NCBI RefSeq assembly: GCF_030719035.1
Contig: NZ_CP132203.1
Span: forward strand, 62,001 to 126,000
DNA from: Hahella sp. HNIBRBA332
Lineage (GTDB): Bacteria; Pseudomonadota; Gammaproteobacteria; Pseudomonadales; Oleiphilaceae
Direction: 5' to 3'
DNA length: 64,000 bases
Shown: positions 49,854-59,207 of the stretch, piece after piece
Numbering within the stretch: the stretch's first letter is position 1
How the letters are laid out: each line of letters opens with the position of its first letter
Notes under the pieces: generated by a model
Told to the model about the DNA's origin: nothing
What the model saw: only the letters and a program-made list of their open reading frames with translations
The model's database searches: none
Program-made: the position numbers and the translations under genes

Positions 49854-50609
49854 TCAGTAGTCCGCCCAGTTCTCGACGATTTTCGAATACACGCCTTCCG
49901 CAATCATATTCGCCAGCGCCTGATCGAAGCGTTTGCGCAGATTGGCGCGTTGGGACTTCTTGGAGAAGGCGATATAACTTGGCGTTTCTTCCACATTCGG
50001 CTGCAGACGTTTGATCTGCGGCAGAGAATGCACTTTCAGGCCTTGCAGACGCCGGTACTCCAACAGAACGCCGCGTTGGTCGCCCACGATGATATCTAGG
50101 TTGTCATTGATCAGGCGTAAAAACAGATCATTCAGACTCACCGCGGTGACGAACTCTGTGTTCAGTTCGGTGCTGCGAAAGGCGTCGAATTTTTCGCCGT
50201 AGCTGAAATCCTGCAGACCGCCAAAGCGAAACTGGGCCAGTTGCTGCAGGTCGCCGTCGAACTGGATGGAGCTGCTCTCAGGTACGAACAGGGAGACGTT
50301 CTCCATCATCAACACCAGCGATGAATAATCCGCATAGGTTTCCCGCACCGGCGTTTTCAGTAACTCAAACACGCCATCCACCTCGCCATTCTCCAGATAG
50401 CGCAACGCCCGGCTCCAGGGCAGCTCGATCAACTTCACCGGTTCATCCATACGCCTGAAGGCCTCTTCCACCAGCGCCACGGTGATGCCACGGGGGGCGT
50501 TATTCTCGTTGTAGTGATAGGGGACCAAGCGCGTAAAAGCCAGCAGCGTTTCAGCCCAAAGGGCGTGAGGGAAGATCAATATCAATAAAAAAACACACAA
50601 ACGGAGCAT
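49854..50609 (-). CDS. Periplasmic solute-binding protein, ABC amino acid type (SBP_bac_3)
   Basis: 251 residues with a signal peptide (MLRLCVFLLILIFPHALWA) cleaved before ETLLAF. The mature protein resembles the family-3 solute-binding fold (EEAFRRMDEPVKLIELPWSR, VDGVFELLKTPVRETYADYS, IVGDQRGVLLEYRR). No permease or ATPase gene is adjacent, so it may be an orphan sensor-type binding protein. GGAGGC precedes the ATG. It converges on arcC with a 28-base gap and a link to arginine use is unproven. Confidence 0.85.
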   Translation of the reverse strand: MLRLCVFLLILIFPHALWAETLLAFTRLVPYHYNENNAPRGITVALVEEAFRRMDEPVKLIELPWSRALRYLENGEVDGVFELLKTPVRETYADYSSLVLMMENVSLFVPESSSIQFDGDLQQLAQFRFGGLQDFSYGEKFDAFRSTELNTEFVTAVSLNDLFLRLINDNLDIIVGDQRGVLLEYRRLQGLKVHSLPQIKRLQPNVEETPSYIAFSKKSQRANLRKRFDQALANMIAEGVYSKIVENWADY

Positions 50610-50968
50610 CTAAAGCCTCCGGGGTTGTCTGACGCTGGACGATCACCTGAGTCCGTCTGGCGCCGCCGACTCCGGCGGTGGCCTGTCACACTCCGTTGGC
50701 CTGAACCCGCCGCAGCGGGGCCATCGAGTAAGTATAGCTTAGCTTTGGACTGGGTTAGAGTTGTCGGGTTTCATTAGGAGGCTTATAGGAGTCTGGATGT
50801 ATCTATGCTTTGAAGCTGGAGTGATCTGACGCTAATTAGGATTTGTACGGGCTAAAGAAGCGGCCTTGGCGGCTCTATTTATCTTTCAATGGGCAAGATG
50901 AATGCATTCGGTCTGATACATGATATAAGCTGGCGGCCTGTCATTGATCTTTTGCCCGTGGAACAACA
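50610..50968. promoter_or_regulatory. Promoter and structured leader of the solute-binding protein gene
   Basis: Read leftward, TATACT at 50736-50731 is a good -10 element. The ~115-base leader that would follow contains several GC-rich hairpins (CCGCCG-GAGT-CGGCGG near 50665-50682; CCCCGCTGCGGCGGG-like near 50705-50720). I do not recognise a known riboswitch. The rest of the gap, to 50968, holds nothing identifiable beyond promoter space for the rightward gene. Confidence 0.45.
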
Positions 50969-51538
50969 ATGAAGAGAGCAATTGTCTTTACGTTAACCGC
51001 CTTTCTAACCACCGTTACATATGCCGCGCAGCCATCAATTGGTTTTTCGAAGGCTGCTACTTATGATGTCGTTAGCCAAGAGAAAATCAGTGCAGGCGAT
51101 TACGACTACATATTCTCCTGTGTGACGTCCAGAGCGGTAGGAAAAGAAGAGCGGGCGCATACGATGGTGAAGGCGATTATGGATATCCAGAGCGCCTCGC
51201 CGCCGGGTATCAAAATTGCGCTGCACTTAGCTCCAGATCGGAGCCTATGTCAGGAAGGTCGATTGATTGGCGTGTCCTATTACAGTCCTGACGGCTCTGG
51301 ATGGAAGAGGGTTGGGCGCGGCTCCTGGACATGGAACATATCGACCACAGGCAAAAAAGTCACGGAGCAGGAAATCTCAGACACGGTTTTATACGAGAAA
51401 AGTAAGCCTGAATTTAAGAAGAAGTTTGGTGATTTATATTATTCAGAAAAGCTTGATGAATATGTTAAATCCCAACTTGGGCATGAGCCTAAGTACGTCA
51501 CTACAGGACTTTGGGTGGACACTTACCACGTTGAGTGA
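50969..51538 (+). CDS. Secreted hypothetical protein
   Basis: 189 residues with a signal peptide (MKRAIVFTLTAFLTTVTYA, cleavage before AQPS). The mature part is mixed alpha/beta with no recognised motif. Base composition is more AT-rich than the neighbouring arc genes. It lies 62 bases upstream of another small secreted protein, probably co-transcribed. Confidence 0.65.
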   Translation: MKRAIVFTLTAFLTTVTYAAQPSIGFSKAATYDVVSQEKISAGDYDYIFSCVTSRAVGKEERAHTMVKAIMDIQSASPPGIKIALHLAPDRSLCQEGRLIGVSYYSPDGSGWKRVGRGSWTWNISTTGKKVTEQEISDTVLYEKSKPEFKKKFGDLYYSEKLDEYVKSQLGHEPKYVTTGLWVDTYHVE

Positions 51539-51600
51539 TGGAGCAGTTATAAGCCCGCCACTGATAAACACGCCGCTTCTATATTGCAAACTCGATTGGG

Positions 51601-52104
51601 ATGAACATGAAACTTACGCTTGCCCTATGGCTTTTGTTACTCTCGCTTTTCTCCCACTCAACGGAGTTGAGAGTGCATGAGCTAAGAAACTATGGCGCTT
51701 TGCACTATCTGGAGTTCTATATGATGGAGGAAGGTGGCGTTCCAGTGAAGGCGGCGTTTAAGGCGTTGGAAACTCCCAAGTGCCCGTTCAATATGCGTTT
51801 GGTTGGAGGTATGTCGAAGGACACAATGAATGAACTTCGCGAGTTTTACCGACTGAACTATCCCGAAAAATTAAATACATACCTGAATTCGCCGAGGGAC
51901 AAGTTAGGTTCAGCAATCGCGCCGTTAGCCGCGCTTATACCAGAGGCTTTGGCTTCTACCACTCTCATTAGGGAAGTCGGTGAGGAGTTAAAAGACCGCA
52001 AGTGCGCGCTTGGCGAAATCAGCTACGAAAAATTCGTCCCTAGCGTCGAAGAAGGCTTTTGGGTGTCGGATATTTATATAGAAGTGGTCAAATATGCAGA
52101 ATGA
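51601..52104 (+). CDS. Secreted hypothetical protein
   Basis: 167 residues with a hydrophobic N-terminal segment (MKLTLALWLLLLSLFSHS) that looks like a signal peptide. The rest is soluble; no motif is recognised. Two methionines (1 and 3) could be the start. Probably in the same unit as the preceding secreted protein. Confidence 0.6.
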   Translation: MNMKLTLALWLLLLSLFSHSTELRVHELRNYGALHYLEFYMMEEGGVPVKAAFKALETPKCPFNMRLVGGMSKDTMNELREFYRLNYPEKLNTYLNSPRDKLGSAIAPLAALIPEALASTTLIREVGEELKDRKCALGEISYEKFVPSVEEGFWVSDIYIEVVKYAE

Positions 52105-52209
52105 CAGCGGGCGAAGGTCCGCTCTTAATGCGGGATTAAAGCCCGACGTTGCAATCTTTAATGTAGGCATCCGCTGGCATTAAGTAATCATCACACCAGA
52201 GGTAATGGA

Positions 52210-52518
52210 ATGACTTCATTTGCAATCATCATCAAGCACAAGACACAGCCAGGTAAACGGGACGAAGTGCGCAAGGTTTGGGAGAAACACATGGCCCCTG
52301 CGGTTTCCGCCAATCCTGGCCATACCGCTTACTTTTATTGTTTTGATAATGCCGAGCCGGATTCAATCTATGCCTTTCAGCAGTATGCGAGCCCGGAGGC
52401 GTCGCAGGCGTTTTTAGAAACGGACAGCTACGCCGCTTATCTGGAAGAGGTTGAGCCGCTGCTTTCAGGTCCGCCGCAAGTCACATCGTTGACTCCGGTA
52501 TGGACAAAAGGCGCTTGA
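52210..52518 (+). CDS. Antibiotic biosynthesis monooxygenase (ABM) domain protein
   Basis: 102 residues with the ferredoxin-like ABM pattern: FAIIIKHKTQPGKRDEVRKV at the start, then PGHTAYFYCFD and FQQYASPEASQAFLETDSY. Members such as YgiN act as cofactor-free quinol or small-molecule monooxygenases, usually dimeric and cytoplasmic. The substrate cannot be inferred from context. Confidence 0.85.
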   Translation: MTSFAIIIKHKTQPGKRDEVRKVWEKHMAPAVSANPGHTAYFYCFDNAEPDSIYAFQQYASPEASQAFLETDSYAAYLEEVEPLLSGPPQVTSLTPVWTKGA

Positions 52519-52564
52519 ATTTAGGTCGAAGCGATGTGTTTTAACGGTTTCAGGGGAGTTTTAG

Positions 52565-52936
52565 ATGTTCACTAGAAATTGGTGGCGACGACGGGCTGCG
52601 GTAAAGAGCTATATCAAAGTGTTGGGCCCGGCGTTAGCAAAGAAGAGTGGACGCAAGAGAGTTTACCCGGTGAAAAAAGTCAGGGCTTTGGTGAAGGAGC
52701 TTGGCTTATCCGAACAATACATCGCCTACGCCATCGCGCTTTACTGTAAAGAAGCGGACTTCGTCAGATACTCTAATAACCACCAGACCTCAGTCGACCA
52801 GGCCGTGAGTTATGAATCGGCGCGAAACTTCGGAATGACGATGGCGTTAAGCTCCATTTTTTGGAGCGGAGACTCTGGTCACGGCGCATCGGATGGCGGA
52901 TTCGACAGTGGGGGCGGCGGCGATAGCGGTTTATAG
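52565..52936 (+). CDS. Hypothetical protein with glycine/serine-rich tail
   Basis: 123 residues. The first ~85 are basic and helical (YIKVLGPALAKKSGRKRVYP, LSEQYIAYAIALYCKEADF). The last 20 are low complexity (SDGGFDSGGGGDSGL). It lies 46 bases after the ABM gene. I do not recognise a family with certainty. Confidence 0.65.
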   Translation: MFTRNWWRRRAAVKSYIKVLGPALAKKSGRKRVYPVKKVRALVKELGLSEQYIAYAIALYCKEADFVRYSNNHQTSVDQAVSYESARNFGMTMALSSIFWSGDSGHGASDGGFDSGGGGDSGL

Positions 52937-52940
52937 TGGT

Positions 52941-53310
52941 TCAACGCGCCAGCGCCTTCTTCACACAGCCGCTCTCAAGTGCCTCCAAAGTAAAGTCGAT
53001 AAAACTTTGATGGCGATGTAATCCGGCGTCAGCGCAACGCTGACTCCCTTTAAGGCCTGTTGACGCGCGCTTTCCAGCCCATTCACTCTGACGATAGAGC
53101 GGACATTGATTTCACGCTCATCTCCCTACGCATTCATCAGTCGCCAAAGGTCGCCAGAGCGATAAGCGATGACTGGCCGTTCGCTCAATCTCTGTAATTC
53201 CACTCCAGGCGGGTTTTGACGCAAATACTCTGGTGAGGCGGCCATGGCTGCGCGAATCCAGCCCAGGCGGCTGAATAAGGCATCCACCGTACCCAAACAG
53301 TATCGTTAAC
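52941..53310 (-). pseudogene. Decayed LysR-type regulator (effector-domain remnant)
   Basis: Reading leftward, three consecutive frames give LysR substrate-binding-domain sequence: LGWIRAAMAASPEYLRQN followed by RPVIAYRSGDLWRLMNA and a stop; then EINVRSIVRVNGLESARQQA with KGVSVALTPDYI; then FIDFTLEALESGCVKKALAR and a stop at 52943-52941. An in-frame stop and frameshifts break the gene and the DNA-binding part is absent. It is a remnant beside the TetR operon. Confidence 0.75.
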
Positions 53311-53351
53311 GAGAATCTCTTTCTCAAAATAATCGCTTCCTGAAATTGACT

Positions 53352-53396
53352 AATTAATTTATCATCCGATTAAATTAATCGATTGATAAATTAATT
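53352..53396. promoter_or_regulatory. Concentric palindromic operator upstream of the tetR gene
   Basis: AATTAATTTATCA (53352-53364) and TGATAAATTAATT (53384-53396) are perfect inverse arms. The inner CGATTAAATTAATCG (53367-53381) is itself a palindrome with the same centre at 53374. It ends eight bases before the TetR start and is the obvious autoregulatory site. Confidence 0.85.
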
Positions 53397-53404
53397 GGCT
53401 ATTC

Positions 53405-54133
53405 ATGCGCAAGAAAACTGAGGCTCAAGAGCCTGAAAACAAGCGCGGGCGACCACTGGACCCCGCATTACAACGGCAGCGCAAAGACGACCTGCTGGAC
53501 GCCGCCTTTGAATTGCTGCGGGAGAAAAGCTATCGCAGCATCACTATTCGCGATATCGCTGAGAAAGCGGGCATGAAGTCCGCGATGATCAGCTACTACT
53601 TCGGTAGTAAAGAAGACCTCTTCATCGCCTTGATTGAACGCCTGGGCGAGCAACAATTTGGTCGTATTATTGAAGTTATCACCCAGCCTGATCCCATTCG
53701 CGGGTTTATTCGCGCCGCCATAACCAGAATAGTCGACTGTCCGCCTTTGATTACTTTCATCATTGATGAGGTGCTATCGGAGCGTGGCCGGCTGCAGGAC
53801 CGATTTATTGATCTGATGCCCCGGCGCATGGCGATGTTTCTTCCTAAGCTAATGGAGGCAGAACAGAAAAAAGGCAATTTGCGCACGGATCTGGATCCCA
53901 AATGGGCGGCGTTTTCACTGGTGAATCTGATTATTACGCCTTTTATCGGCGGGCCCGTGCGCAGGCGGGCCTGGGATATGTCCGATGAGCTGGTGAGCAG
54001 CGATGAATGGATTGAGCATGTTTACCGCATGTTTATCTCCGGCTGTGGCGTGGCGCCTCAATCCCATTCACAAGCTCACCCGCACTCCCATTCACACCTC
54101 CATTCACAACCTGACAATACGAAAGAGGACTGA
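53405..54133 (+). CDS. TetR family regulator of an efflux operon
   Basis: 242 residues. The helix-turn-helix is SYRSITIRDIAEKAGMKSAM with SYYFGSKEDLF (about 40-70). The C-terminal ligand domain is of AcrR type. The last ~25 residues are histidine-rich (SHSQAHPHSHSHLHSQPD), suggesting metal binding or simple repeat expansion. It lies two bases upstream of the membrane fusion gene and eight bases downstream of a concentric palindrome, so it very likely represses its own operon. Confidence 0.93.
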   Translation: MRKKTEAQEPENKRGRPLDPALQRQRKDDLLDAAFELLREKSYRSITIRDIAEKAGMKSAMISYYFGSKEDLFIALIERLGEQQFGRIIEVITQPDPIRGFIRAAITRIVDCPPLITFIIDEVLSERGRLQDRFIDLMPRRMAMFLPKLMEAEQKKGNLRTDLDPKWAAFSLVNLIITPFIGGPVRRRAWDMSDELVSSDEWIEHVYRMFISGCGVAPQSHSQAHPHSHSHLHSQPDNTKED

Positions 54134-54135
54134 CT

Positions 54136-55527
54136 ATGAGCCTGGCCTGGATGAAACGCCGATGGGCGTTGCCCTTGGTGGTCGCGACCGGCGTCGCGGT
54201 GGCGATGGCGATTATCAAGAGCCGTCCAGCGATGGAGCATGCGGACAAGGCGCAGCTTCCCGCAGCGGTGAAGGTGGTGTCCGCCAAGCGTTACGAGGTC
54301 AGGCCGCGCATCACCGGGTTTGGCGAAGTAGAGCCGGATGTGGTGTTGGACAGTAAGGCGGAGGTGTCAGGCAAAGTGACCTATGTACATCCTCTGTTGA
54401 AGAAGGGGGCCGTATTGCCAGCGGGAACGCTGGCGGTCCGCATCGATGGCCGTGATTATCAGCTGGCCTTAAAGCAGGCGGAAGCGGATTTGGCGGTCAG
54501 CCGGGCAAACCTGGAGGAGATGCGGCTGACGGTAGAGGATACGGAGCAGGATTTAAAACTGGCGCAGGAAAAGCTGGCCATCGCCAGGAAGGAGCAAGAG
54601 CGTATCGGACGTCTGCTGCAGAAAGGCTCCGCCTCGCAATCCAACTACGACGCGCAGCAGTCCGTGGTGCTGCAGTTGAGGCAGGAAACCCAGAAACTGA
54701 GCAATCAGCTGCAAACCTTGCCGTATCAGTTACAGGTGCTGCAGGCCAAGCAGGATATCGCCGAAGCGGCGGTGGAGACGCAGAAGCGCAATCTGGAGCG
54801 CACTCACATCAGCCTGCCGTTCAACGCCCGCATTACCCGTCTGTCAGTGGAGGAGAATCAGTTCGTCGCTGTGGGCGCCTCGCTGTATGGCGCTCAGACC
54901 ATTGATAAAGTCTTGGTTAACGCACAGTTTCCGCTCAGTCAGTTTCGCCTGTTGGCGGAAGGGTTCGCCAATCTGGAGGATCTGTTTCAGAAATTCCTGG
55001 AGCAGGACGCCGCCAGCAATATTTTCACTGAGCTGGATCTCGTCGCCAGCGTCGCCTTGGCGGAGGATGGCGGCACGCACTGGGACGCCAAAGTGGAGCG
55101 CATCAGTAACAATCTGGAGGCGGCTTCGCGCACGCTAGGCGTGATCGTCGGCGTTGATAATCCGTATCGCACTGTGCGCCCCGGCGTGCGACCGCCGCTG
55201 ATAGAAGGGATGTACGCCAAGGTGGAACTGCAAGGCGCGCCGCAGTCGTTTTTAGTGTTGCCCCGGGACGCGTTACGGGAGCATGAGCTGTATGTGGTGG
55301 ATAAAGAGAATCGCCTGCGTCGAATCAAACCTCATTACAAAACCCAGGGCGCCATGCTGCTAATCAGGCAGGATGACGATGCCGGAGATAACGCTATTCA
55401 CGAGGGGGAGCGTGTCGTCACTACCGACCTGTTTCCCGCCGTGGCGGGCATGTTGGTGCGCCCGCAGGAAGATAAGGACGCCGAAGCGCTGATCGAGCAG
55501 TGGGCGCAAGGAAGGCAGACTTTATGA
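54136..55527 (+). CDS. RND efflux membrane fusion protein (HlyD/AcrA type)
   Basis: 463 residues. One N-terminal membrane anchor (WALPLVVATGVAVAMAII), a lipoyl/barrel-sandwich half (VSGKVTYVHPLLKKGAVLPA), a long coiled coil (about 105-215, with LKLAQEKLAIARKEQERIG), the second lipoyl half (LERTHISLPFNARITRLSVE) and a beta barrel. It bridges the RND pump and an outer-membrane channel. GAGGA precedes the ATG; its stop overlaps the pump start as ATGA. No outer membrane factor gene follows. Confidence 0.93.
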   Translation: MSLAWMKRRWALPLVVATGVAVAMAIIKSRPAMEHADKAQLPAAVKVVSAKRYEVRPRITGFGEVEPDVVLDSKAEVSGKVTYVHPLLKKGAVLPAGTLAVRIDGRDYQLALKQAEADLAVSRANLEEMRLTVEDTEQDLKLAQEKLAIARKEQERIGRLLQKGSASQSNYDAQQSVVLQLRQETQKLSNQLQTLPYQLQVLQAKQDIAEAAVETQKRNLERTHISLPFNARITRLSVEENQFVAVGASLYGAQTIDKVLVNAQFPLSQFRLLAEGFANLEDLFQKFLEQDAASNIFTELDLVASVALAEDGGTHWDAKVERISNNLEAASRTLGVIVGVDNPYRTVRPGVRPPLIEGMYAKVELQGAPQSFLVLPRDALREHELYVVDKENRLRRIKPHYKTQGAMLLIRQDDDAGDNAIHEGERVVTTDLFPAVAGMLVRPQEDKDAEALIEQWAQGRQTL

Positions 55528-58500
55528 TCCGCTTTTTCGCCACCCACCCCACGGCGGCGAATCTGCTGATGGGCTTCTTTATGTTCATTGGCGTGATGAC
55601 GCTGCCGCAGATCAAGCGGGAAACCTTCCCGGAAGTGAAAAGCTATGAAGTTGAGGTGAAAGTCGCGTATCCCGGCGCCACGCCGACGGATATTGAGCTG
55701 TCCGTCTGCAAACCACTGGAGGAAGCGGTGGAAGGCGTCAGCTTCATGGAGGAAGTGCGCTGCGAAGCGCGTAACTCCCTGGGACTGATGACCTTGAGAA
55801 TGCTTGAGGACGGCGAATTTGACGATTTCATCGATGACGTAAAAAGCGCCGTGGACGAGATCAGCTCCCTGCCGGATCAGTCGGAAGAACCTGTGGTTAA
55901 GGAGCTGGGCCGCACGCAAAACGTGGTGACTATCGCGCTGACCGCGGACCTGCCCCGCAGCGAGCTGAAAACCCTGGCGGAAGAGGTGAAACAGCGCATC
56001 CTGCGTAACCCGGATATCCCATTGGTGGAAGTGCAGGGCTTCTCTGATCGGCAATTTCAGATTCAGGCGCCCGAAAGCAACCTGCGCCAGTACGGTCTGA
56101 GTTTGCAGGACATTGCCAATCTGGTGGCGAAGCAGGATGTGGATCTCCCTGCGGGAGACGTAAAGACAGATGACCGTGATTATCAGATTCGCTTCAGCGA
56201 CGAAAGGCGCACCGTCACGGACCTGGAGAATCTGGTGGTGTTGCGGGGCGGCAATGGGGCGGAGGTGCGCCTGGGCGACATCGCCAAAATTGTCGACGAG
56301 TTCGAGCTGGAGGAGAACAAATCCACCTTCGACGGTAAGCCGGCCGCTTTTTTGAAAATATCCAAAAACAGCCGTGATGACAGTCTGCGCATTCTGCAGG
56401 AAGTGGAGACGTTCATTGCGGAAGAGAGCCTGCGTTTGCCGCCGGAAGTGACCCTGAGTCTGACCCAGGATTACACCAGCGTCGTCAAAGACCGCATCAG
56501 CATGTTGAGCAGCAACGCCTGGCAGGGACTGGTGTTGGTGTTTGCGGTGATGTGGCTGTTTTTCGGGCCCCGTTATGCGTTCTGGGTGGTGATGGGGTTG
56601 CCGGTATCTTTCCTGGCCAGCGCTTTTGTGCTGGGACATATGGGCGTGAGCATCAACATGCTTTCCATGGTGGCGTTGCTGTTGGCGTTGGGGATTCTCA
56701 TGGATGACGCCATCGTCATTAGCGAGAGCATCGGCACGGAGATGCGCAAGGGCAAACGACCGCTGCAGGCGGCGGTGGACGGAACGCTGATGGTGGCGAA
56801 AGGGGTATTTTCGTCATTTCTCACTACGCTGTGCATGTTCACTGGATTGTTGTTCCTGGAAGGCGATATTGGCCAGGTTCTGGTGGTCGTACCGATAGTG
56901 CTGATTTCGGTTGTCACTATTTCGTTGATTGAAGCGTTTTTCATTTTGCCCCATCACCTACAGCACTCTCTCGCCCATGCGGAGAAACAGCAAGACTCCC
57001 GATTCCGCGCAGGGTTTGAACAACGCTTTGAGAAGATCCGACAAGGGCTTGATCGGCGTGTGTCAGTGTTGATCAAACATCGCTACGGCTTTGTCGGCGC
57101 CGTTATCGCCACGTTCATTCTGTGCGTCAGTCTGCTAGCCTCGGGGGTTATCAAATTCTCTGCGTTTCCGGACCTGGAAGGGGACATCGTGCAGGCGCGC
57201 CTGATCATGCCTACCGGGACCTCGCTGGCGCGTACGGAGGCCATGGTGGCGCATTACTCTCAGGCGCTGGAGCAAACTGCTTCCGAATTCAACAAGGAGC
57301 AGGAGGAACCTGCGATAGGTTCCGTGACGGTGAACTATGGCCAGAATGCGGACGCTTTTGAAACCGGCCCTCACTTAGCCACCATCAGCGTCGACCTGCT
57401 CACCGCCGAGCGCCGCAATTTCAGTTTGCAGGCCTTTACGTCACGCTGGCGTGAACTGGCTGGGGGAACGCCGGACGTATGGTCGGTGCTGTTCAAGGAG
57501 CCGACGATCGGGCCGGGCGGACGCGCGATTGAAATACGCCTGCGTGGCGACGATCTGGAGTCATTATCGCTGGCGTCTCATGAATTACAGAATTGGCTGG
57601 CGGGCTATCCCGGGGTGATCAACCTGCTGGATGATCTGCGCCCAGGCAAGCCGGAGTTCACTTTGCATTTGAAGTCCGGCGCTTACGATCTGGGATTGGA
57701 CGCGCAAACCATTGCGGCGCAATTGCGCGCTGCGTTTCAGGGCGTGACGGTATTGGAGTCGAGCGTCGGCCTGGAAACCTATGAGGTGGTGGTGCGCCTG
57801 GATGATGAGTCCCGCGACGAGTTGGCGGATTTTGACAACTTTCCGATTGTGCATCCGGTCAGCAAGGCGCTGATTCCGCTATCCAATGTGGCGGAGATTA
57901 CTCCCAGTCGCAGCTACTCGCGCATCAATCGGGTGGATAACCAGCGCACGGTCACGGTATATGGCGATGTCGACATCAGCCTGAACAACACCAAGGCGGT
58001 GATCGGCGACCTGCAGAAGCACTTCTTGCCGCAACTGCAGCAACGCTATCCAGATATTCAGCTGAGCATTCAAGGCGAGGTCAAAGAGGGCGCGGCCACT
58101 CAGGGTTCGATGAAACTGGGTTTTCTGATGGGGCTGGCGGGAATATTTATCCTGCTGAGCTTCCAGTTCAAATCCTATGTGGAGCCGGTCATCGTCATGC
58201 TCAACATCCCGATGGCGTTTATCGGTGTGATTGTGGGGCATGTGGTGATGGGGATGGATATCACCATGCCGTCGCTGCTGGGCTTTGTGTCGCTGGCGGG
58301 CATTGTGGTGAACGACTCCATTTTGCTGGTGGAGTTCGTCAAGATGCGCGTACGGCAGGGCATGAATGTGCATGACGCCGCGGCGAAGGCGAGCCATGAC
58401 CGCTTTCGCGCGGTATTGCTGACCTCCCTGACCACTATGGCGGGGATGACGCCGCTGCTGTTTGAAACCAGTCTGCAGGCGCAGATTCTGATTCCTTTGG

Positions 58501-58667
58501 CCACCAGTATTGTATTCGGTGTAGGCGCATCTACGCTTTTGGTATTGTTTGTCATCCCTTGTGTGTATACGATCCTTGAAGACTTCGGTCTGACCAGGGC
58601 GGTCGTCGGCGAACCCGAGGAGGAGTTTGCGCCGACGCAGAATCCGCCGCCGCTTACACAAGAATAA
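55524..58667 (+). CDS. RND efflux pump (AcrB/HAE-type)
   Basis: 1047 residues from ATG 55524 (MIRFFATHPTAANLLMGFF); an upstream ATG at 55500 lies inside the previous gene. Twelve membrane segments are expected. Typical segments are LALGILMDDAIVISESI (near 395-415, with the proton-relay Asp pair), and GFVSLAGIVVNDSILLVEFV near 930. Substrate is unknown; the divergent sequence versus AcrB suggests the HAE-2/unclassified branch. It is coupled to the fusion protein gene. Confidence 0.95.
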   Translation: MIRFFATHPTAANLLMGFFMFIGVMTLPQIKRETFPEVKSYEVEVKVAYPGATPTDIELSVCKPLEEAVEGVSFMEEVRCEARNSLGLMTLRMLEDGEFDDFIDDVKSAVDEISSLPDQSEEPVVKELGRTQNVVTIALTADLPRSELKTLAEEVKQRILRNPDIPLVEVQGFSDRQFQIQAPESNLRQYGLSLQDIANLVAKQDVDLPAGDVKTDDRDYQIRFSDERRTVTDLENLVVLRGGNGAEVRLGDIAKIVDEFELEENKSTFDGKPAAFLKISKNSRDDSLRILQEVETFIAEESLRLPPEVTLSLTQDYTSVVKDRISMLSSNAWQGLVLVFAVMWLFFGPRYAFWVVMGLPVSFLASAFVLGHMGVSINMLSMVALLLALGILMDDAIVISESIGTEMRKGKRPLQAAVDGTLMVAKGVFSSFLTTLCMFTGLLFLEGDIGQVLVVVPIVLISVVTISLIEAFFILPHHLQHSLAHAEKQQDSRFRAGFEQRFEKIRQGLDRRVSVLIKHRYGFVGAVIATFILCVSLLASGVIKFSAFPDLEGDIVQARLIMPTGTSLARTEAMVAHYSQALEQTASEFNKEQEEPAIGSVTVNYGQNADAFETGPHLATISVDLLTAERRNFSLQAFTSRWRELAGGTPDVWSVLFKEPTIGPGGRAIEIRLRGDDLESLSLASHELQNWLAGYPGVINLLDDLRPGKPEFTLHLKSGAYDLGLDAQTIAAQLRAAFQGVTVLESSVGLETYEVVVRLDDESRDELADFDNFPIVHPVSKALIPLSNVAEITPSRSYSRINRVDNQRTVTVYGDVDISLNNTKAVIGDLQKHFLPQLQQRYPDIQLSIQGEVKEGAATQGSMKLGFLMGLAGIFILLSFQFKSYVEPVIVMLNIPMAFIGVIVGHVVMGMDITMPSLLGFVSLAGIVVNDSILLVEFVKMRVRQGMNVHDAAAKASHDRFRAVLLTSLTTMAGMTPLLFETSLQAQILIPLATSIVFGVGASTLLVLFVIPCVYTILEDFGLTRAVVGEPEEEFAPTQNPPPLTQE

Positions 58668-58680
58668 AAGGACAAAAGGT

Positions 58681-59160
58681 ATGCACCCTAACGCCGAACT
58701 GGTGACCCGTTTTTATGAAGCCTTTAAGGATAAAGATTATCGAACCATGCAAGCCTGCTATCACGAGGACGCTGAGTTTCAGGATGAAGTGTTCACCCTC
58801 AAGGGTAAAGAAATCGGCGCCATGTGGCATATGCTGTGCGAACGCGGGGCGGATCTGTCGTTGCACTTTCATCATGTCGAAGCCGACGAGCAGCGAGGCT
58901 CCGCTCGCTGGCGCGCGGGTTATACTTTCTCCACGACCGGGCGTTACGTGCTGAACAAACTACGCGCCGAATTTGAGTTCAAGGATGGCAAGATATATCG
59001 CCACCGCGACCGCTTCGACTTTTGGCGCTGGTCCCGTCACGCACTGGGCGTCACCGGCTGGGCGCTGGGCTGGACGCACATGTTGCGGGATAAAGTGCAG
59101 GCCACGGCGGATACAAATCTGCGGCGTTTTATGGAGAAAAATCCTGAATATAAGGAATAA
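58681..59160 (+). CDS. NTF2/SnoaL-like protein
   Basis: 159 residues. The N-terminus (NAELVTRFYEAFKDKDYRTM, then CYHEDAEFQDEVFTLKGKE) is the standard start of the NTF2-like/SnoaL cone fold. It probably binds a small hydrophobic ligand. It lies 13 bases after the pump gene with its own ribosome site (AAAAGG), and a terminator follows, so it belongs to the efflux operon. Confidence 0.88.
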   Translation: MHPNAELVTRFYEAFKDKDYRTMQACYHEDAEFQDEVFTLKGKEIGAMWHMLCERGADLSLHFHHVEADEQRGSARWRAGYTFSTTGRYVLNKLRAEFEFKDGKIYRHRDRFDFWRWSRHALGVTGWALGWTHMLRDKVQATADTNLRRFMEKNPEYKE

Positions 59161-59172
59161 ACAGGTAAGAAT

Positions 59173-59207
59173 GCGCCGTCCATTCGAACGGCGCGATGTC
59201 TTTTTTT
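59173..59207 (+). terminator. Terminator of the tetR-efflux operon
   Basis: GCGCCGT (59173-59179) and ACGGCGC (59188-59194) form the stem, and TTTTTTT follows at 59201-59207. It lies 12 bases after the NTF2-like stop. Confidence 0.85.
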
